Program-made: the position numbers and the translations under genes
Notes under the pieces: generated by a model
Told to the model about the DNA's origin: nothing
The model's database searches: none
Seen by the model: only the letters and a program-made list of their open reading frames with translations
Part shown: piece after piece, positions 9,601 through 20,030 of the stretch
Layout of the letters: the number at the start of each line of letters is the position of its first letter
Numbering within the stretch: position 1 is the stretch's first letter
Assembly: GCA_000827265.1 (NCBI GenBank)
Contig: KN834749.1
Coordinates: 1,849,500 to 1,913,499 of the forward strand
DNA from: Collybiopsis luxurians FD-317 M1
Taxonomy: Eukaryota; Basidiomycota; Agaricomycetes; Agaricales; Omphalotaceae
Direction: 5' to 3'
DNA: 64,000 nucleotides

Positions 9601-11289
9601 ATGGCTACTGCCGCTGTTTCTTCCTCTAGCACTCTCTGGGCCACTGGTTCGTCTCATCTCCCCCATTGCCCCAGTAATCTACTCACTTCCTTCCCTAGCT
9701 TCAAAAGAATGGGTAATCCAGCCAAAACCAAAGCCTGGGTACGTCCTTTGCTCGATCCTTCGTACATGGCTTCTCACTGGATCTTTAATAGGCGTAAACC
9801 GAAGAAAGAAGTCGTGACGGAAGTAGTCGAAGATCAAGATGGCAAAGGCCGTCGCGTTCAGAACAGGTAACCTGATTGACAATTGACCTACGATCTCCAT
9901 CTGACAATCGTGTCATCTAGAGCTGCTCAACGTGCTTTTCGTGAACGCAAACAGTCTCAGCTTGCAGAATTGCAGGCACGTATACATTCTTACGAGCAAG
10001 GCGAAATCGAACGCAATGTCGCCCTCCAAAACATTGCTAAACGGTTAAAAGAAGAGAACGAAGTCCTACGTCGAGAGAATGTTGTACTAAAAGAAAAACT
10101 TGTCTCGGTGGAACGGGAGCTTCGTAAAAGTGACAAGAAACATTGGCGTGACGATTCGCCGGCTTCGTCAATCGGTTCTGTGCCCCCGACTAGGAAACGC
10201 CAACGAGTCGACGACGGATCTCCAGACGCAATTCTCTCGCATATCGCTACTAGCTTTTCTTCTACATCACCACCTTCCATGGCCTCCTCACCGAGCTCCA
10301 ACGACACGTCCGATTCCCCGTTCTCTCCTGTCTCCTTAGACCATCATCTTACTTCGGGGCATCCCATTTCATCTATTCTCGACCTGCCCACTGCGGACAA
10401 GTTTGACAGCTATACTACTGCTGCTGACCATTCAGTGTTTGGCATTTCTTGCGGGTTCTGCGCCGGCCATTTACCCTGCGTCTGTAGGGAGACCTTTCCG
10501 TCCTCGACTGACATGGTACCCAAAACAGAAATTTTCGAAACTTCGGCACCAGGTATCATCCGGATCGGATCTCCTGCGCCGCATTCACCCACATCCATTC
10601 TCGACGATTTACCTGCATTCCAGCCTGCTGTACCTCTACGTCGTCGCCAGACTACCGCTCCTCCCACGAAATCTGCCTCTGCTGTTGCAGCGCCTACGTG
10701 CTCCGGAGATCCTTCAAACTGTCTAGCTTGTGCTGATGACAGCTTCGGCAAGGCTTTCTGTGATGCTTTGGGCAAATCAGTCGCTGCGCAGGCTTCTACA
10801 GCTGCTAGTCCCTCGGAAAATTTCAGTATCAATCCTGCCGAAGTGAGTCTTCGAGCTCCTGGACCAGAGTCGTCTTTCCACGAGGGCGAAAGTATGCCCA
10901 CAAATGACGCCTGGAAACAGCTTAAGTCTCACCCCAACATCGCTTTCTCTGATCTCGCACTGTTAGCGGATGTCGTCGCTCGCAGGTCGAAGTGTACAGG
11001 CTCTCGGGTCGTCATTTCCCCTGCACCTGGGAGCATCACCCCTGAGCGTGTGGGATCTCCCGACGCCCCCGCAGATGCCATTCAAACGGGCACTGGTGAT
11101 CCTGAATCTGTCGTTCTCACTGATCCTCACGCTCATTTCCATGAGCGGGAGAGAGCCAGATCGTCACCTCCACGACTAGTACCTCAAGAAGTCCTTATGC
11201 AGCGCGGTCAAGAGAGATTGCGCCAAGTACAGGCGGCGGGTGTTCGAGAAGCATTACGACTCTTAGATGCAAAATATGCAACTCCTTAG
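9601..11289 (+). CDS. hapX: HapX-like bZIP transcription factor (iron homeostasis)
   Basis: About 509 residues from four exons. The N-terminus after splicing, TASKEWVIQPKPKPGRKPKK, is the HAP4-like motif that contacts the CCAAT-binding complex. Next come the basic region NRAAQRAFRERKQSQLAELQ (residues about 52-72) and a coiled-coil leucine zipper (to about 115). Two cysteine-rich blocks follow: CGFCAGHLPCVC (window about 10450) and CSGDPSNCLACADDSFGKAFC (about 10700). Such cysteine-rich regions sense iron or bind Fe-S clusters in HapX. A C-terminal AWKQLKSHPNIAFSDLALLADVV block is also typical. Together HAP4L, bZIP and CRDs separate it from plain AP-1/Yap1. In fungi HapX represses iron-consuming genes under iron starvation. 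The first intron (donor GTTCGT) is weak, but the join restores the HAP4L motif exactly. Confidence 0.88.
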
Positions 11290-11411
11290 GCCACACACTT
11301 TCTTCAGTAGACTCTGGTGTATCACAATAGCATTGCATTTGTTCGCATGAAATTTATGAGTATTATTATTATTTGTACCTGAAATAATTACTACAATCGC
11401 ATTGGCAAGTT

Positions 11412-13925
11412 CTATGATCTCGTTTCTGTCGCTTTGGGCAATGAAGTATTTCGTATATTGCCTTTTGACTGGGAGGCATCCCATACCGTCAATAGCTGCC
11501 GCAATTTCCTGTACATCTTTTTCCATTGTGATCGTGACAATTTTGAATTGGTCTGTCCATCTTTGTGTAAAAGCCTAAATCGTGTGGCGAGTTCTTTAAG
11601 GGAAACAGAAAGCAACTCGTCTGGGAAAGGCTGCACATATGGCCACAGCATTATCAACGACTTTCTAGCCATTAGATACGATCCGACAGCAAAGAAGGCA
11701 CTCGTCAATGCATCAATTGACGGCACGTCCGGTTGGATATTTGCTTCAACCATTTGCTTGAATGTGGCCGCAGCTGCCTCAGGTTGACCTTGACGAGCGT
11801 AACCGGCGATGAGAATTGTGTACATGACACGATTAGGCTTCACACCGACTTGCGTGGCAGCCTTGAGAATATCTTGAGCAGCCGAAAGGTTCCCATTGCG
11901 GGTATATCCTTCCATGAGAGCGCTGAAATGATATTCATTGGGCTGAATCCCACGAGAAAGAATAAGGTCGAATACATCCTGAGCGGCATCCATGTCCACC
12001 TTGAGTGCCGCCTCATGCCTAAGTCGTAGACTAGCAAACACTCCATCGACCCTCGTCTTTTGTATGCTGAGCTCCCCGACAAGAGACTTTGCTGCGCGAC
12101 GCTCTATTCCCTCTAGAGGGATACCAGCAATGGGATCGAAGGACTCGGTACTGCTCTTGGCAAGTAGCGATATCGGCTGTATTCGGACGGTAGGTTGACG
12201 GCTGCGTGAGAACATAGCTGCGGTGGTATTCCAGCCAACCCCAAACGTCAGGTATCTCTCATGGCGAATGATGCGGCTGAGAAGGACATGGAGATGTCTG
12301 AGTGTCAGTTGTAATTCTGGGAAGCGGAGTTTATTGAGCACCCGAAGTAGCATCCTCGGACGTGCGCTCTGGGATTTACCGACATAGGCTATCAATGCTT
12401 CTATTGTACCCTCGTTCGGACGGATGTTATTGGCCTGCATGATTGTGAAAATGTCTCGGACACAGGCGAGCCCATGAATAGAAAGACTGCCTTTGAGCAG
12501 GGCATTGAACAGACGAGTATTTGGTACGATCCCGGTGGGCTCGATGGGTAAGGAAGCACTAGGATTGTAAAGGCCTTGACGCGACAGCGATGAAAAAGCT
12601 TCAGCAGGTACGTACTCGCAAGTACGAAGCACAGTGCTGAAAGCAAGGGTAATTTCCCCACTCGCACAGTAGACATGAGTAAGAGCTGTGAAAATCTCTG
12701 GGGTAGACTGGATGTTGGCCGAAAACAAGCCTTGAGCAACTGCAAGTGCGCCGGAAAGATCCTGCTTCGATGCCATATAGTGGATAAAAGTCGCAAACGT
12801 TTCAGCGTTCGCACTGAGATAATGCGTCCGATTGATTTTGTCGAGAGGTTCTGCAAAAGGGTTTCCGCCGCCAGGGGTGGAAACAACCCCAGATATCACT
12901 TTTATAATACACGAAACCTGCTGTGGGTCGAAAACGGCGAGCATTTGGAGAGTAGCCGCAGGATCCTCGGCATCGAGGCGGAGCTGTATCAAACGATTCA
13001 GAACCGTCACAGCGACATTCTCGTCCAACAATGTCAGAGATCGAAGCGCTTGGTCCTGGACCTGCAAATTGGGACCGAGGTGTCGATAATAGCTGGTAAT
13101 GATTGCGTGAGTAGAGTTGTCGGGAGGGAGTCCAATCTGGCCCATCAGGCGAAGGAGTTTGCGGGTTTCGTGAAGGTCTCGATTTCGGATGTGACCTGAG
13201 ATAAGTAGGTGAAATGTGCGTCGGTTGGGCTTTACCTGGTACTTTTCGAAGACGTCCAGGATATTTCGAAGAAGAGCGTACTGTCTGTTCTCTATCAGAG
13301 CGCGGATGCACCAATTCAGTAATCGAGCGGTAGTAGTTCCGGTATGCCGTTCCCCTAGAGAGACTATCGAGAGAACCGTATTCCAATGAAGATTGATGGC
13401 AAGATGATATACCGTGCATTCGTATGCGTTCTGCTTTAGATGACACCCAAATTCGTGTGCGAGTTGCAGTACATGGACAGCAAGATGAAAGTTCGATGTC
13501 AAGGCTATAGCCTCCGCTAACTGGCGCGCCTTTGTGTTGTCGCGGAGAAGTTGGAGAAGTGAGGGATGATTTCTCCGAATTTCTTTTCGAAGGGCGGCGT
13601 CGGATAGTCCGCGGGACAATAATTCGGAAAGAAGGTGAGCTGGAAGAGGGGATTTCGGAGTATTTTTTTGCTGTCCATCCCGAGGGGAAGCATTCCGCGC
13701 ATAGGCTGCACCTGCCAGAGGAGTTGGGTCGGATATAGGGATACCGGAGGTGGAAGAACGGAGCAGCTTGGGCCGAGTAGCTAAAGCCGCCAAGGGCAAA
13801 CATCTTGGAGAGATAGAAGGACGTCGAGGACGAAAAAAAATCGAGGAAAGAGTAAAAGCTATGGGAGTACTAAATGTGGCCTGCTCTATACGCTGCCTGT
13901 GAGCAAGACCAGCTCTCCTGAGCAT
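11412..13925 (-). CDS. Pentatricopeptide-repeat (PPR) protein, probably mitochondrial
   Basis: A single uninterrupted frame of 837 residues, unusual among the intron-rich neighbours. The N-terminus (MLRRAGLAHRQRIEQATF) is rich in Arg and free of acidic residues early on, like a mitochondrial targeting peptide. PPR-type helical pairs are visible at about residues 240-290 (TFHLLISGHIRNRDLHETRK), 470-520 (LFNALLKGSLSIHGL...NNIRPNEGT) and, best of all, 660-760 (GIQPNEYHFSALMEGYTRNG, VGVKPNRVMYTILIAGYARQ, NIQPDVPSIDALTSAF). PPR proteins bind organellar RNA and govern its processing or translation; the specific target cannot be read here. The 3' end converges on the HapX-like gene with 122 bp between stop codons. 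Confidence 0.85.
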   Translation of the reverse strand: MLRRAGLAHRQRIEQATFSTPIAFTLSSIFFRPRRPSISPRCLPLAALATRPKLLRSSTSGIPISDPTPLAGAAYARNASPRDGQQKNTPKSPLPAHLLSELLSRGLSDAALRKEIRRNHPSLLQLLRDNTKARQLAEAIALTSNFHLAVHVLQLAHEFGCHLKQNAYECTVYHLAINLHWNTVLSIVSLGERHTGTTTARLLNWCIRALIENRQYALLRNILDVFEKYQVKPNRRTFHLLISGHIRNRDLHETRKLLRLMGQIGLPPDNSTHAIITSYYRHLGPNLQVQDQALRSLTLLDENVAVTVLNRLIQLRLDAEDPAATLQMLAVFDPQQVSCIIKVISGVVSTPGGGNPFAEPLDKINRTHYLSANAETFATFIHYMASKQDLSGALAVAQGLFSANIQSTPEIFTALTHVYCASGEITLAFSTVLRTCEYVPAEAFSSLSRQGLYNPSASLPIEPTGIVPNTRLFNALLKGSLSIHGLACVRDIFTIMQANNIRPNEGTIEALIAYVGKSQSARPRMLLRVLNKLRFPELQLTLRHLHVLLSRIIRHERYLTFGVGWNTTAAMFSRSRQPTVRIQPISLLAKSSTESFDPIAGIPLEGIERRAAKSLVGELSIQKTRVDGVFASLRLRHEAALKVDMDAAQDVFDLILSRGIQPNEYHFSALMEGYTRNGNLSAAQDILKAATQVGVKPNRVMYTILIAGYARQGQPEAAAATFKQMVEANIQPDVPSIDALTSAFFAVGSYLMARKSLIMLWPYVQPFPDELLSVSLKELATRFRLLHKDGQTNSKLSRSQWKKMYRKLRQLLTVWDASQSKGNIRNTSLPKATETRS

Positions 13926-15966
13926 GCAGGAAGACTGCTATGAGACGAAAGCCAAAAATCTGTGGTGAACACGACGTCTGAGAATGATAACGAATGAAAA
14001 GTAATTTTTTGACCTTACATTCCACGATTCAGTGGATGATTGGCACAATCGAGGCGAGCCCAGCGCATAACACGCTGGTCGCTGTCGTAGTCGATTCCGG
14101 ACTGAAAGAAGTTTTAGCCACGTGATGCTCTCCGGCCTCAGGCTCTAGATCACTCCAGGTACTGTAAGTGTAACCGTTGAGCCAACGTTGAGCGATGACG
14201 AGTCGAGGAGACATTTAATCGCAGATCTATGAGGTACAATATCGAATCTCATCGTTTGGGTAATGCCTCGAGAATGAGTGTCCAGCCCTTACGACCTTAC
14301 GACCTTACGACCTTCTGCGTCACCGGTATTCGAATTACAGATCCCATAATTAGGTATCAAGTTATCAAGCTTCGACGATGGTAGGTAAGGAAGAGAAGTC
14401 ATTTCCTACATCACGCTCCAGGGCCTTGTACAAGGATGTGCATCCATGTCATTGTGTCTCTCCGGTAAAGTGAACACCCTGAACCGGGAGGAAGCTTGTC
14501 CTCGTGTATGAACGTATGAACAAAGAACTCGAGCCGCACCCGGAAAGATATTAGAGCCGAGGCCAAATAAGACTTCAACCATTCGAATACCCTGCATATT
14601 AACATAGCAATGGCTCACTTGCTATCCGGACAGGAAGAATAACCAGTGTGGCCGCGACAGATTCCATGCTCACAACTTTGAATCTCTAAGCTGTTCTTCA
14701 TCGTACAGATTACGGTGCTGTGACCCTCAGAATGCAATCTCGTCCATCGAAACGGATCATCGTATCGAATTTTTACTACTAGAGGAGTGCAGAGGAACAG
14801 CTGAAGGAGTTGTCGCCAGTGTCAAGAGACCAATGATCCGCGGTAACGCAAGGTTTTTGGAGAGTGAGCTTGACGCCTCCCCCTACCTATACGGTATCTG
14901 ATCTCGATGGAATAATTGAGGAAAACCATGGAGACGTAAAGCGAGCTTGCGGCGGGCAGAGTTCGGGAGTAGTTATTGAGAGAATGACAAAAGTCTGATA
15001 AATACTTGGGAAGGTTGAGGGCAAGATGAGAAAATAACAAAGATGCCCCATTTGACGAAATGAGTCATTGGGGAAATGATTGCAAATCTCTTAATCGATG
15101 GCCAGAGCGTCGCCATCGGGGGACAGCTACCCCTTGTATGTAGAAGTTGACGGTCATGACCAGGAACCAGGGATAAGTGTAAGGTTGACAATGCCTAGAA
15201 TGCCGTAGACGAAGGGATGAATACAAGACAGAAACGTGGAGAGACTTAGGAGCAGACGAGAGGCACAGGATTACAGCCTCGGGATGGAGAAATCCTCGCG
15301 GAGGCGTAAGGTAGTTACTTACAGAGACATCGGTGGTGACCGTAAGTTCAAGATGTCAGCAGAAAGAAAAATAACCACGTAAAGTGCAAGTCGGAAGGAG
15401 ACAGGTATAAATTGTGCTCAGTCCGTGGTCCTCCTCGCTGGGACGAAAGTTTTGTGAAGAAATTCATTCAAATCAATACTCTTGAATTGAACACGTGGAG
15501 AGCAGCGCCACGGATTACCCTTGTTCAACAGTTACAAAGGGATTCATTCGGGATTCTTGACCATTTCCCCATTCTCCCGTACCTCCCGGAACGAAATTTT
15601 CAGCTTTCAACTACTAGCCCGGAAGTGCTCAATGGGCTTTAGGCGTTCTTGATCTTTCTTCTCTTCCTTCTCGTAACTAACTATCGGATTTGGTATCGGG
15701 TTTATGGGACCGTAGATGACAAACGGCTCTGCAAGTCTATATGCTATACCCTAATCCGTGCCTTTACCCTTCATTATGTTTCAAATCGGCAGATGTGGCT
15801 ATTCGTGCATGGAACCTGACGACAGTATGTATGCATGCTGGCCCGCTCAAGCCTCCGGTCTTCCTCTTGGGACGGCATTTTCCTTTTTTTTTTCTCGCAA
15901 AGTCTTATAAAGGTCTGTTGTAACATCGTTGTCCCCACTCCCGGTCGACTCTCGATTCTGATAGAT
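13926..15966. other. 2-kb stretch with no recognisable gene
   Basis: Open frames are short, on both strands, and match nothing I recognise (for example 14029-14214 minus; 15412-15642 plus, which lacks an ATG). A small tandem repeat of the 8-mer CTTACGAC, three times, lies at about 14290-14313. Near the right end a TTATAAAG box (about 15904-15911), about 60 bp before the ATG at 15967 and after a T-tract, is a plausible core promoter for the next gene. An unannotated RNA or a small intron-rich gene cannot be excluded. Confidence 0.5.
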
Positions 15967-17827
15967 ATGTACAGAACTCATCTTTCTGTCCTCGAATCGA
16001 GTACCGCACGCTTCTCGCACAGGCCTGTATTCAAGGTTCCCCTTTTGGATGCACAAACTGGTCAACTCTGCGACTGGACCGCCATCACATACCAACAATT
16101 CTACGACGATGTTCTTTGTTCTGCCTCCTTTTGGTTTGAAAAGCTCCAGCATGATGGCATTGCTCCGCGATCTGTAGTCGGTTTATGGTATTCTTGGCTT
16201 TTCTTGTTATACCCGATGATCACTTATTTGGTACCTTAGGATCGGCGGATACACCTACGAAGATGTTGTGACAATCTACGGACTCTCCAGAGCAGGATTT
16301 ATCCCTCAGCTCTTCAGTCTTCGTCTGCCCAACCCTGAAATCATTTTCGAGCTGCTCGCCAAGGCGAAAGCAGAGGCGTTGATCTTCGATGGGACGTTTG
16401 CAAATGTTCTCGACAACTGCCACATACCCATTTATCAGGCCAAGTCTGACACGAGGTCATGCTCAGTGTCTGTGCCACCACTACCCGCCGTAACCGAGGA
16501 TGACATTGCTCTGGTTTTCCATACCAGCGGGTCAACTTCGGGAAGCCCCAAACTCGTTCAATGTAGCTACCGCTGGTTGGACTCTATCGTCGACAAGGCG
16601 ACCCAGACTGGTATACCGCGTAATGCCGCGCGACCAGATGTCACCACTTGGATGTAAGTCCCTTCTTTCCTGTCATTCATTCTTCTCTAATGTCATAACA
16701 TCCAATAGGGGAAGTATGTGTCATATTGGACAAACGACTAGTAAGTTCAAAAGTTCTATATTTGTAGGCTTGGCACTTAACCGAAGATTATAGTGTTGTT
16801 GGGATCGCTTCAGCACGGCGCCTGTACGATACAGCCAACGACAATCTCCTTCTCTTCAGAAGAATTGGTTCGCATGGTTGAGATGTGTGGGCTCAATCGA
16901 CTGAACCAGTTTGCTGCATTCCTCGCTATGCAGCTGCGCTCCGCACGAAAAAACCCTTCCCTGCTTTCTTTGTTGGCCAACCTCGACGAAGTTCTTTATA
17001 GTGGAATGCCTCTTCCCCGAGAAGAACAGGAGTTTGCATTACAGAACAACATCAAACTTCGGGTAAGTCTCTTTCATTCTTGGTTTGGAAATGATCGCTA
17101 ACCCCTTGGGTAGAACTTGTTTGGAAGTACCGAATGCAGCATTCTCCTTCTTTCCATTGGAGGCTCTGGAAATGATGCCTCTCTTTTGAGACCTCTTGAC
17201 CGAGTTTCATACCAATTTGTACCTGCCGATTCTGAGAGTTCTGAAGGCCATCAATCCACTGCAAGGTTACTTGAACTTGTAGTGCGGTCAGATTCTCCAG
17301 ACTGCCCAGATCCTTCGCGTAGGTCATCAGATGGTCACTTCCACACGGGTGACTTGTTCCAAGAGCCACTGCCGGGCTGCTATGTATTTCGTGGCCGTGA
17401 TGATGACTGGATCAAGTCGGAAAACTCGCTCCGCTGCGATACCAAGTAAGAAATTTTATTGCATTTCTTGTTTGCGAATTCTGACTTTCTTTTCTTCAGA
17501 GCGATTGAAGACAACGTGAGAGCCATGTGCGGTGGCCAAATCGCAGAATGCATCGTTGTTGGCACTGGGCGTCCCTCCCCTGTTCTCTTCGTAGAACCGG
17601 TTGTCGAAGTGGACGACCATGAAAAACTCAAAAAGGAAATTATCCGGAAAACGCGACACTTCCACTCGCGCAGATACCTGCACGAACGGATTGCCTCCAC
17701 AAAAATGATAATCGTTGTCCCTCGGAACACTTTGCCTCGTACCGCTACCAAGGGCAACATTCGAAGAAAGGCTGTCGAGGAAGCATACCAATCCCAGCTG
17801 GATGAAATTTACGGACTTACGCGATAG
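15967..17827 (+). CDS. Stand-alone adenylate-forming enzyme (NRPS-like/aminoadipate-reductase-type A domain)
   Basis: About 530 residues from six exons. The AMP-binding signature FHTSGSTSGSPKL (P-loop, window about 16517) is clear. It is followed by LLGSLQHGACTIQ, then the LFGSTECS core motif, DGHFHTGDLFQ, and the hinge region with GRDDDWIKSENSLRCDTK. The C-terminal subdomain ends PRTATKGNIRRKAVEE, where the Lys is the expected catalytic residue of adenylate-forming enzymes. The HTGDLF...RGRDDDWIK pattern is that of fungal NRPS-like or carboxylate-reductase adenylation domains rather than 4-coumarate-CoA ligases. No carrier-protein or reductase domain follows before the stop at 17825-17827. 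Splicing is well supported (for instance W/IGG at 16187/16240). The frame is open upstream of 15967, but this is the only ATG in a good position. The substrate is unknown. Confidence 0.85.
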
Positions 17828-18293
17828 CATCGCGGTAAAACGGACACTACAGGAAGAAAATTTATTGATATAGTCAACTATATTGGCCCCCGTTATAATT
17901 CATATTGAACCTACGAAAACGCTCTCATAATTCCTGTCTACCTGACGCACTGTAGCACCTGTAGCACTACTTACTGATGTATCCATACACTTAGTTGATC
18001 TATTGTGCACTGCAAACGAAAATTTACATACCATCAGGCTAAATCTGTGTGTTTCAGTTTGAATAGCCCGTAATCAACCGTTTACGAAGGAGAACTCTCA
18101 GATCGTGTGCTGTGGCAGTACAGCTTGAATCCGGAGAAGTCCATGGCTTAAGCGCCATCAAAACATGAGCGCTCGGCTTGCATTGCGGCTTGCTTACCTA
18201 GCACCTGTAAAGGTTTCGTCCAAACTTTATTTCGTCCTCAACACACTAGAAAAAAATTCTTCCTCCTCGTGTCCGACACTTTACTCCGTTAAA
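17828..18293. other. Intergenic, RPS28 promoter side
   Basis: No gene is seen in these 466 bp. A small direct repeat (CTGTAGCAC twice, about 17950-17968) is present. The last 60 bp before the RPS28 start are pyrimidine-rich (TTCTTCCTCCTCGTG), as is common for fungal ribosomal-protein leaders. Confidence 0.4.
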
Positions 18294-18692
18294 ATGGTAT
18301 GTTCAGACAACTTTTTGTGCATGGAATGTGCATTGAATGCAGATGTAGGATTCTTCAAAAGCACCGGTTAAACTCGCAAAAGTAGTGAAGGTCTGAAGAT
18401 TAAACTGAAGCATGAAGGGGAGAGCCATATTGACCTTTTTTTAGGTTCTTGGACGAACTGGATCCCGTGGAGGAGTGACACAAGTTCGTGTCGAGTTCTT
18501 GGACGACCCCAGCCGGTCGATCATTCGGAATGTGAAAGGACCCGTTCGTGACCAGGACATCCTTGCTCTGCTCGAATCTGAGCGTGAAGCGCGGTATGTT
18601 CCCTCTTCATTCGGTCTATATCTATTTTTTGTTGATTTTCTGTCTGCCTTCTACTCGCCATCCTATCTTCTAATCATAGTCGTCTCCGGTGA
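18294..18692 (+). CDS. RPS28: Small ribosomal subunit protein eS28 (RPS28)
   Basis: A 68-residue cytosolic 40S subunit protein that lies near the mRNA exit channel. Four coding exons can be joined exactly. Exon 1 is only the ATG (18294-18296, followed by GTATGT). Exon 2 (18349-18390) gives [14 protein letters not shown]. Exon 3 (18445-18593) gives [20 protein letters not shown] and the near-invariant [20 protein letters not shown]. Exon 4 (18680-18692) gives the terminal RRLR end and stop TGA. The length equals the family standard (yeast 67). An exon holding nothing but the start codon is common for fungal ribosomal genes and is easily missed by gene finders. Confidence 0.97.
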
Positions 18693-18833
18693 TTTGGGTG
18701 TTGGATGTGTTATTTTTTTTCCTCCACCACTGTATTCGATACATCTATAGCAAGCTTTATGAGCGATGGTGCAATGGAGATTTCCGAGATTAGTGAAATT
18801 ATCTTAGATCACGTCTTTATCTCTTACTCCCAC

Positions 18834-19897
18834 ATGCCGCGCAAAGCTTTTGTCACTCTTCTCACTAAGAAAACTTACTTGCCAGGCGTTTTGGTCATCT
18901 GGCATGGCCTCAAATCAGTTGGATCCAAATATCCCCTCGTTGTAATGATTACACCTTTTCTTCAGCATGAAGCAAGGACTATACTTGCGAAGTGTGGTAT
19001 TGAAACGTATGCTATCGATAGTCTGATGCCAAACAGTAGTAGGCACACTCTCCCTGATCATGACGAGAGGTTCAGAGACACTTGGACAAAACTCAGGTAT
19101 CAGAGGTTGTATTCTGAATTTAAATCTGAATAACATCCATTTTAGAGTATTCGAGCTCATAGATTTCGAGGTAAGTCGATTGACAGCAAGACTAGTTGTG
19201 TTTGCTTATTCTCAATAGCGGGTTGTTCTGCTCGATGCCGACATGGTAATCAGGCGCAATATGGATGAGCTACTGGAGATGCCTTTGGCCCCGGATGAAA
19301 TTGCTGCAGCACACGTATGTGCGTGTAATCCTATGAAGCTCGCTCATTACCCTGCAGACTGGTTCGTGCGATCTCTTCCTACTCGCCTCGATGCTGCATT
19401 GATTTCTCAGGGTACCCCCAAATTGCGCACACACTGCTGTAAAGAGCCCCTCAGATCTCCCACCGGCTTGGTCCATGACGAGTCCTCGGCCGTATGGACA
19501 GCTGAATTCTGGGACTGTCGTTCTGAATCCATCTTCTGGTTTGAATGAAGGGATTATCCACTATCTCAACACAGAAAATTTGGAAAGTTTTGGCTTCCCC
19601 GATCAGGACCTACTCTCTGCATTCTTCAAAGGCAAATGGCAGCCTTTACCATGGTATTACAATGCTCTTAAAACATTGAGAGTTATCCACCCCCAACTAT
19701 GGAGCGACGAGGAGGTTAGGTGTCTACATTATATTTTGAAGGATAAACCGTGGGATGCGAGAAATCCTGTTGTGCCAGGACCTTTCAATGCAGTCAATGT
19801 TTGGTGGTGGAACGATTTTGATGCATTAGTGGAAGGATTAGATTTAGAGAGCCGCGCCGAGGTTATGTCTTTAGTGGATACTGCAAAGGCCAAGTAA
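18834..19897 (+). CDS. Glycosyltransferase family 8 (glycogenin/galactinol-synthase-like)
   Basis: About 310 residues in four exons. It starts MPRKAFVTLLTKKTYLPGVL, the usual beginning of fungal GT8 proteins; an upstream in-frame ATG at 18759 exists but adds non-family residues. The metal-binding DxD is in VVLLDADMVIRRNMDEL. Later motifs are AAHVCACNPMKLAHYPADW, GQLNSGTVVLNPSS and FPDQDLLSAFFKGKW, and a C-terminal HYILKDKPWD, where the substrate-binding HxxGxxKPW-type motif of GT8 appears as KDKPW. These retaining enzymes use UDP- or GDP-sugars. No signal peptide or membrane segment is seen, so it is probably cytosolic. The exact sugar acceptor is unknown. It converges with KAE1, with 133 bp between stops. 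Confidence 0.9.
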
Positions 19898-20030
19898 CTA
19901 TTAATATAATATGTATAATTTTCTCGGGAATTTTAGAATTTTTTTCTGTCTCATAGTATGATAGCGGCGTCCGTCTATTTCGACAAAAAATTACATGTAT
20001 TATGGCGTCTGCTGTATATTCTAGAGCCAG

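Noticed and set aside
12802..13803. 333-codon open frame on the minus strand
   Set aside because: It is a shadow frame of the PPR gene on the same strand, with Ser/Arg-rich low-complexity translation and no domain.
14029..14214. 61-codon minus-strand frame, considered as a pheromone precursor or small secreted protein
   Set aside because: It has no CAAX end, no signal peptide at its N-terminus and no conserved motif.
15412..15642. 76-codon plus-strand frame upstream of the adenylation gene
   Set aside because: It begins with TTG rather than ATG and has no recognisable similarity.
15967..19897. Possible biosynthetic gene cluster (adenylation enzyme plus GT8)
   Set aside because: A ribosomal-protein gene lies between them, and no oxidases, transporters or regulators sit nearby. 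Chance adjacency is the simpler view.
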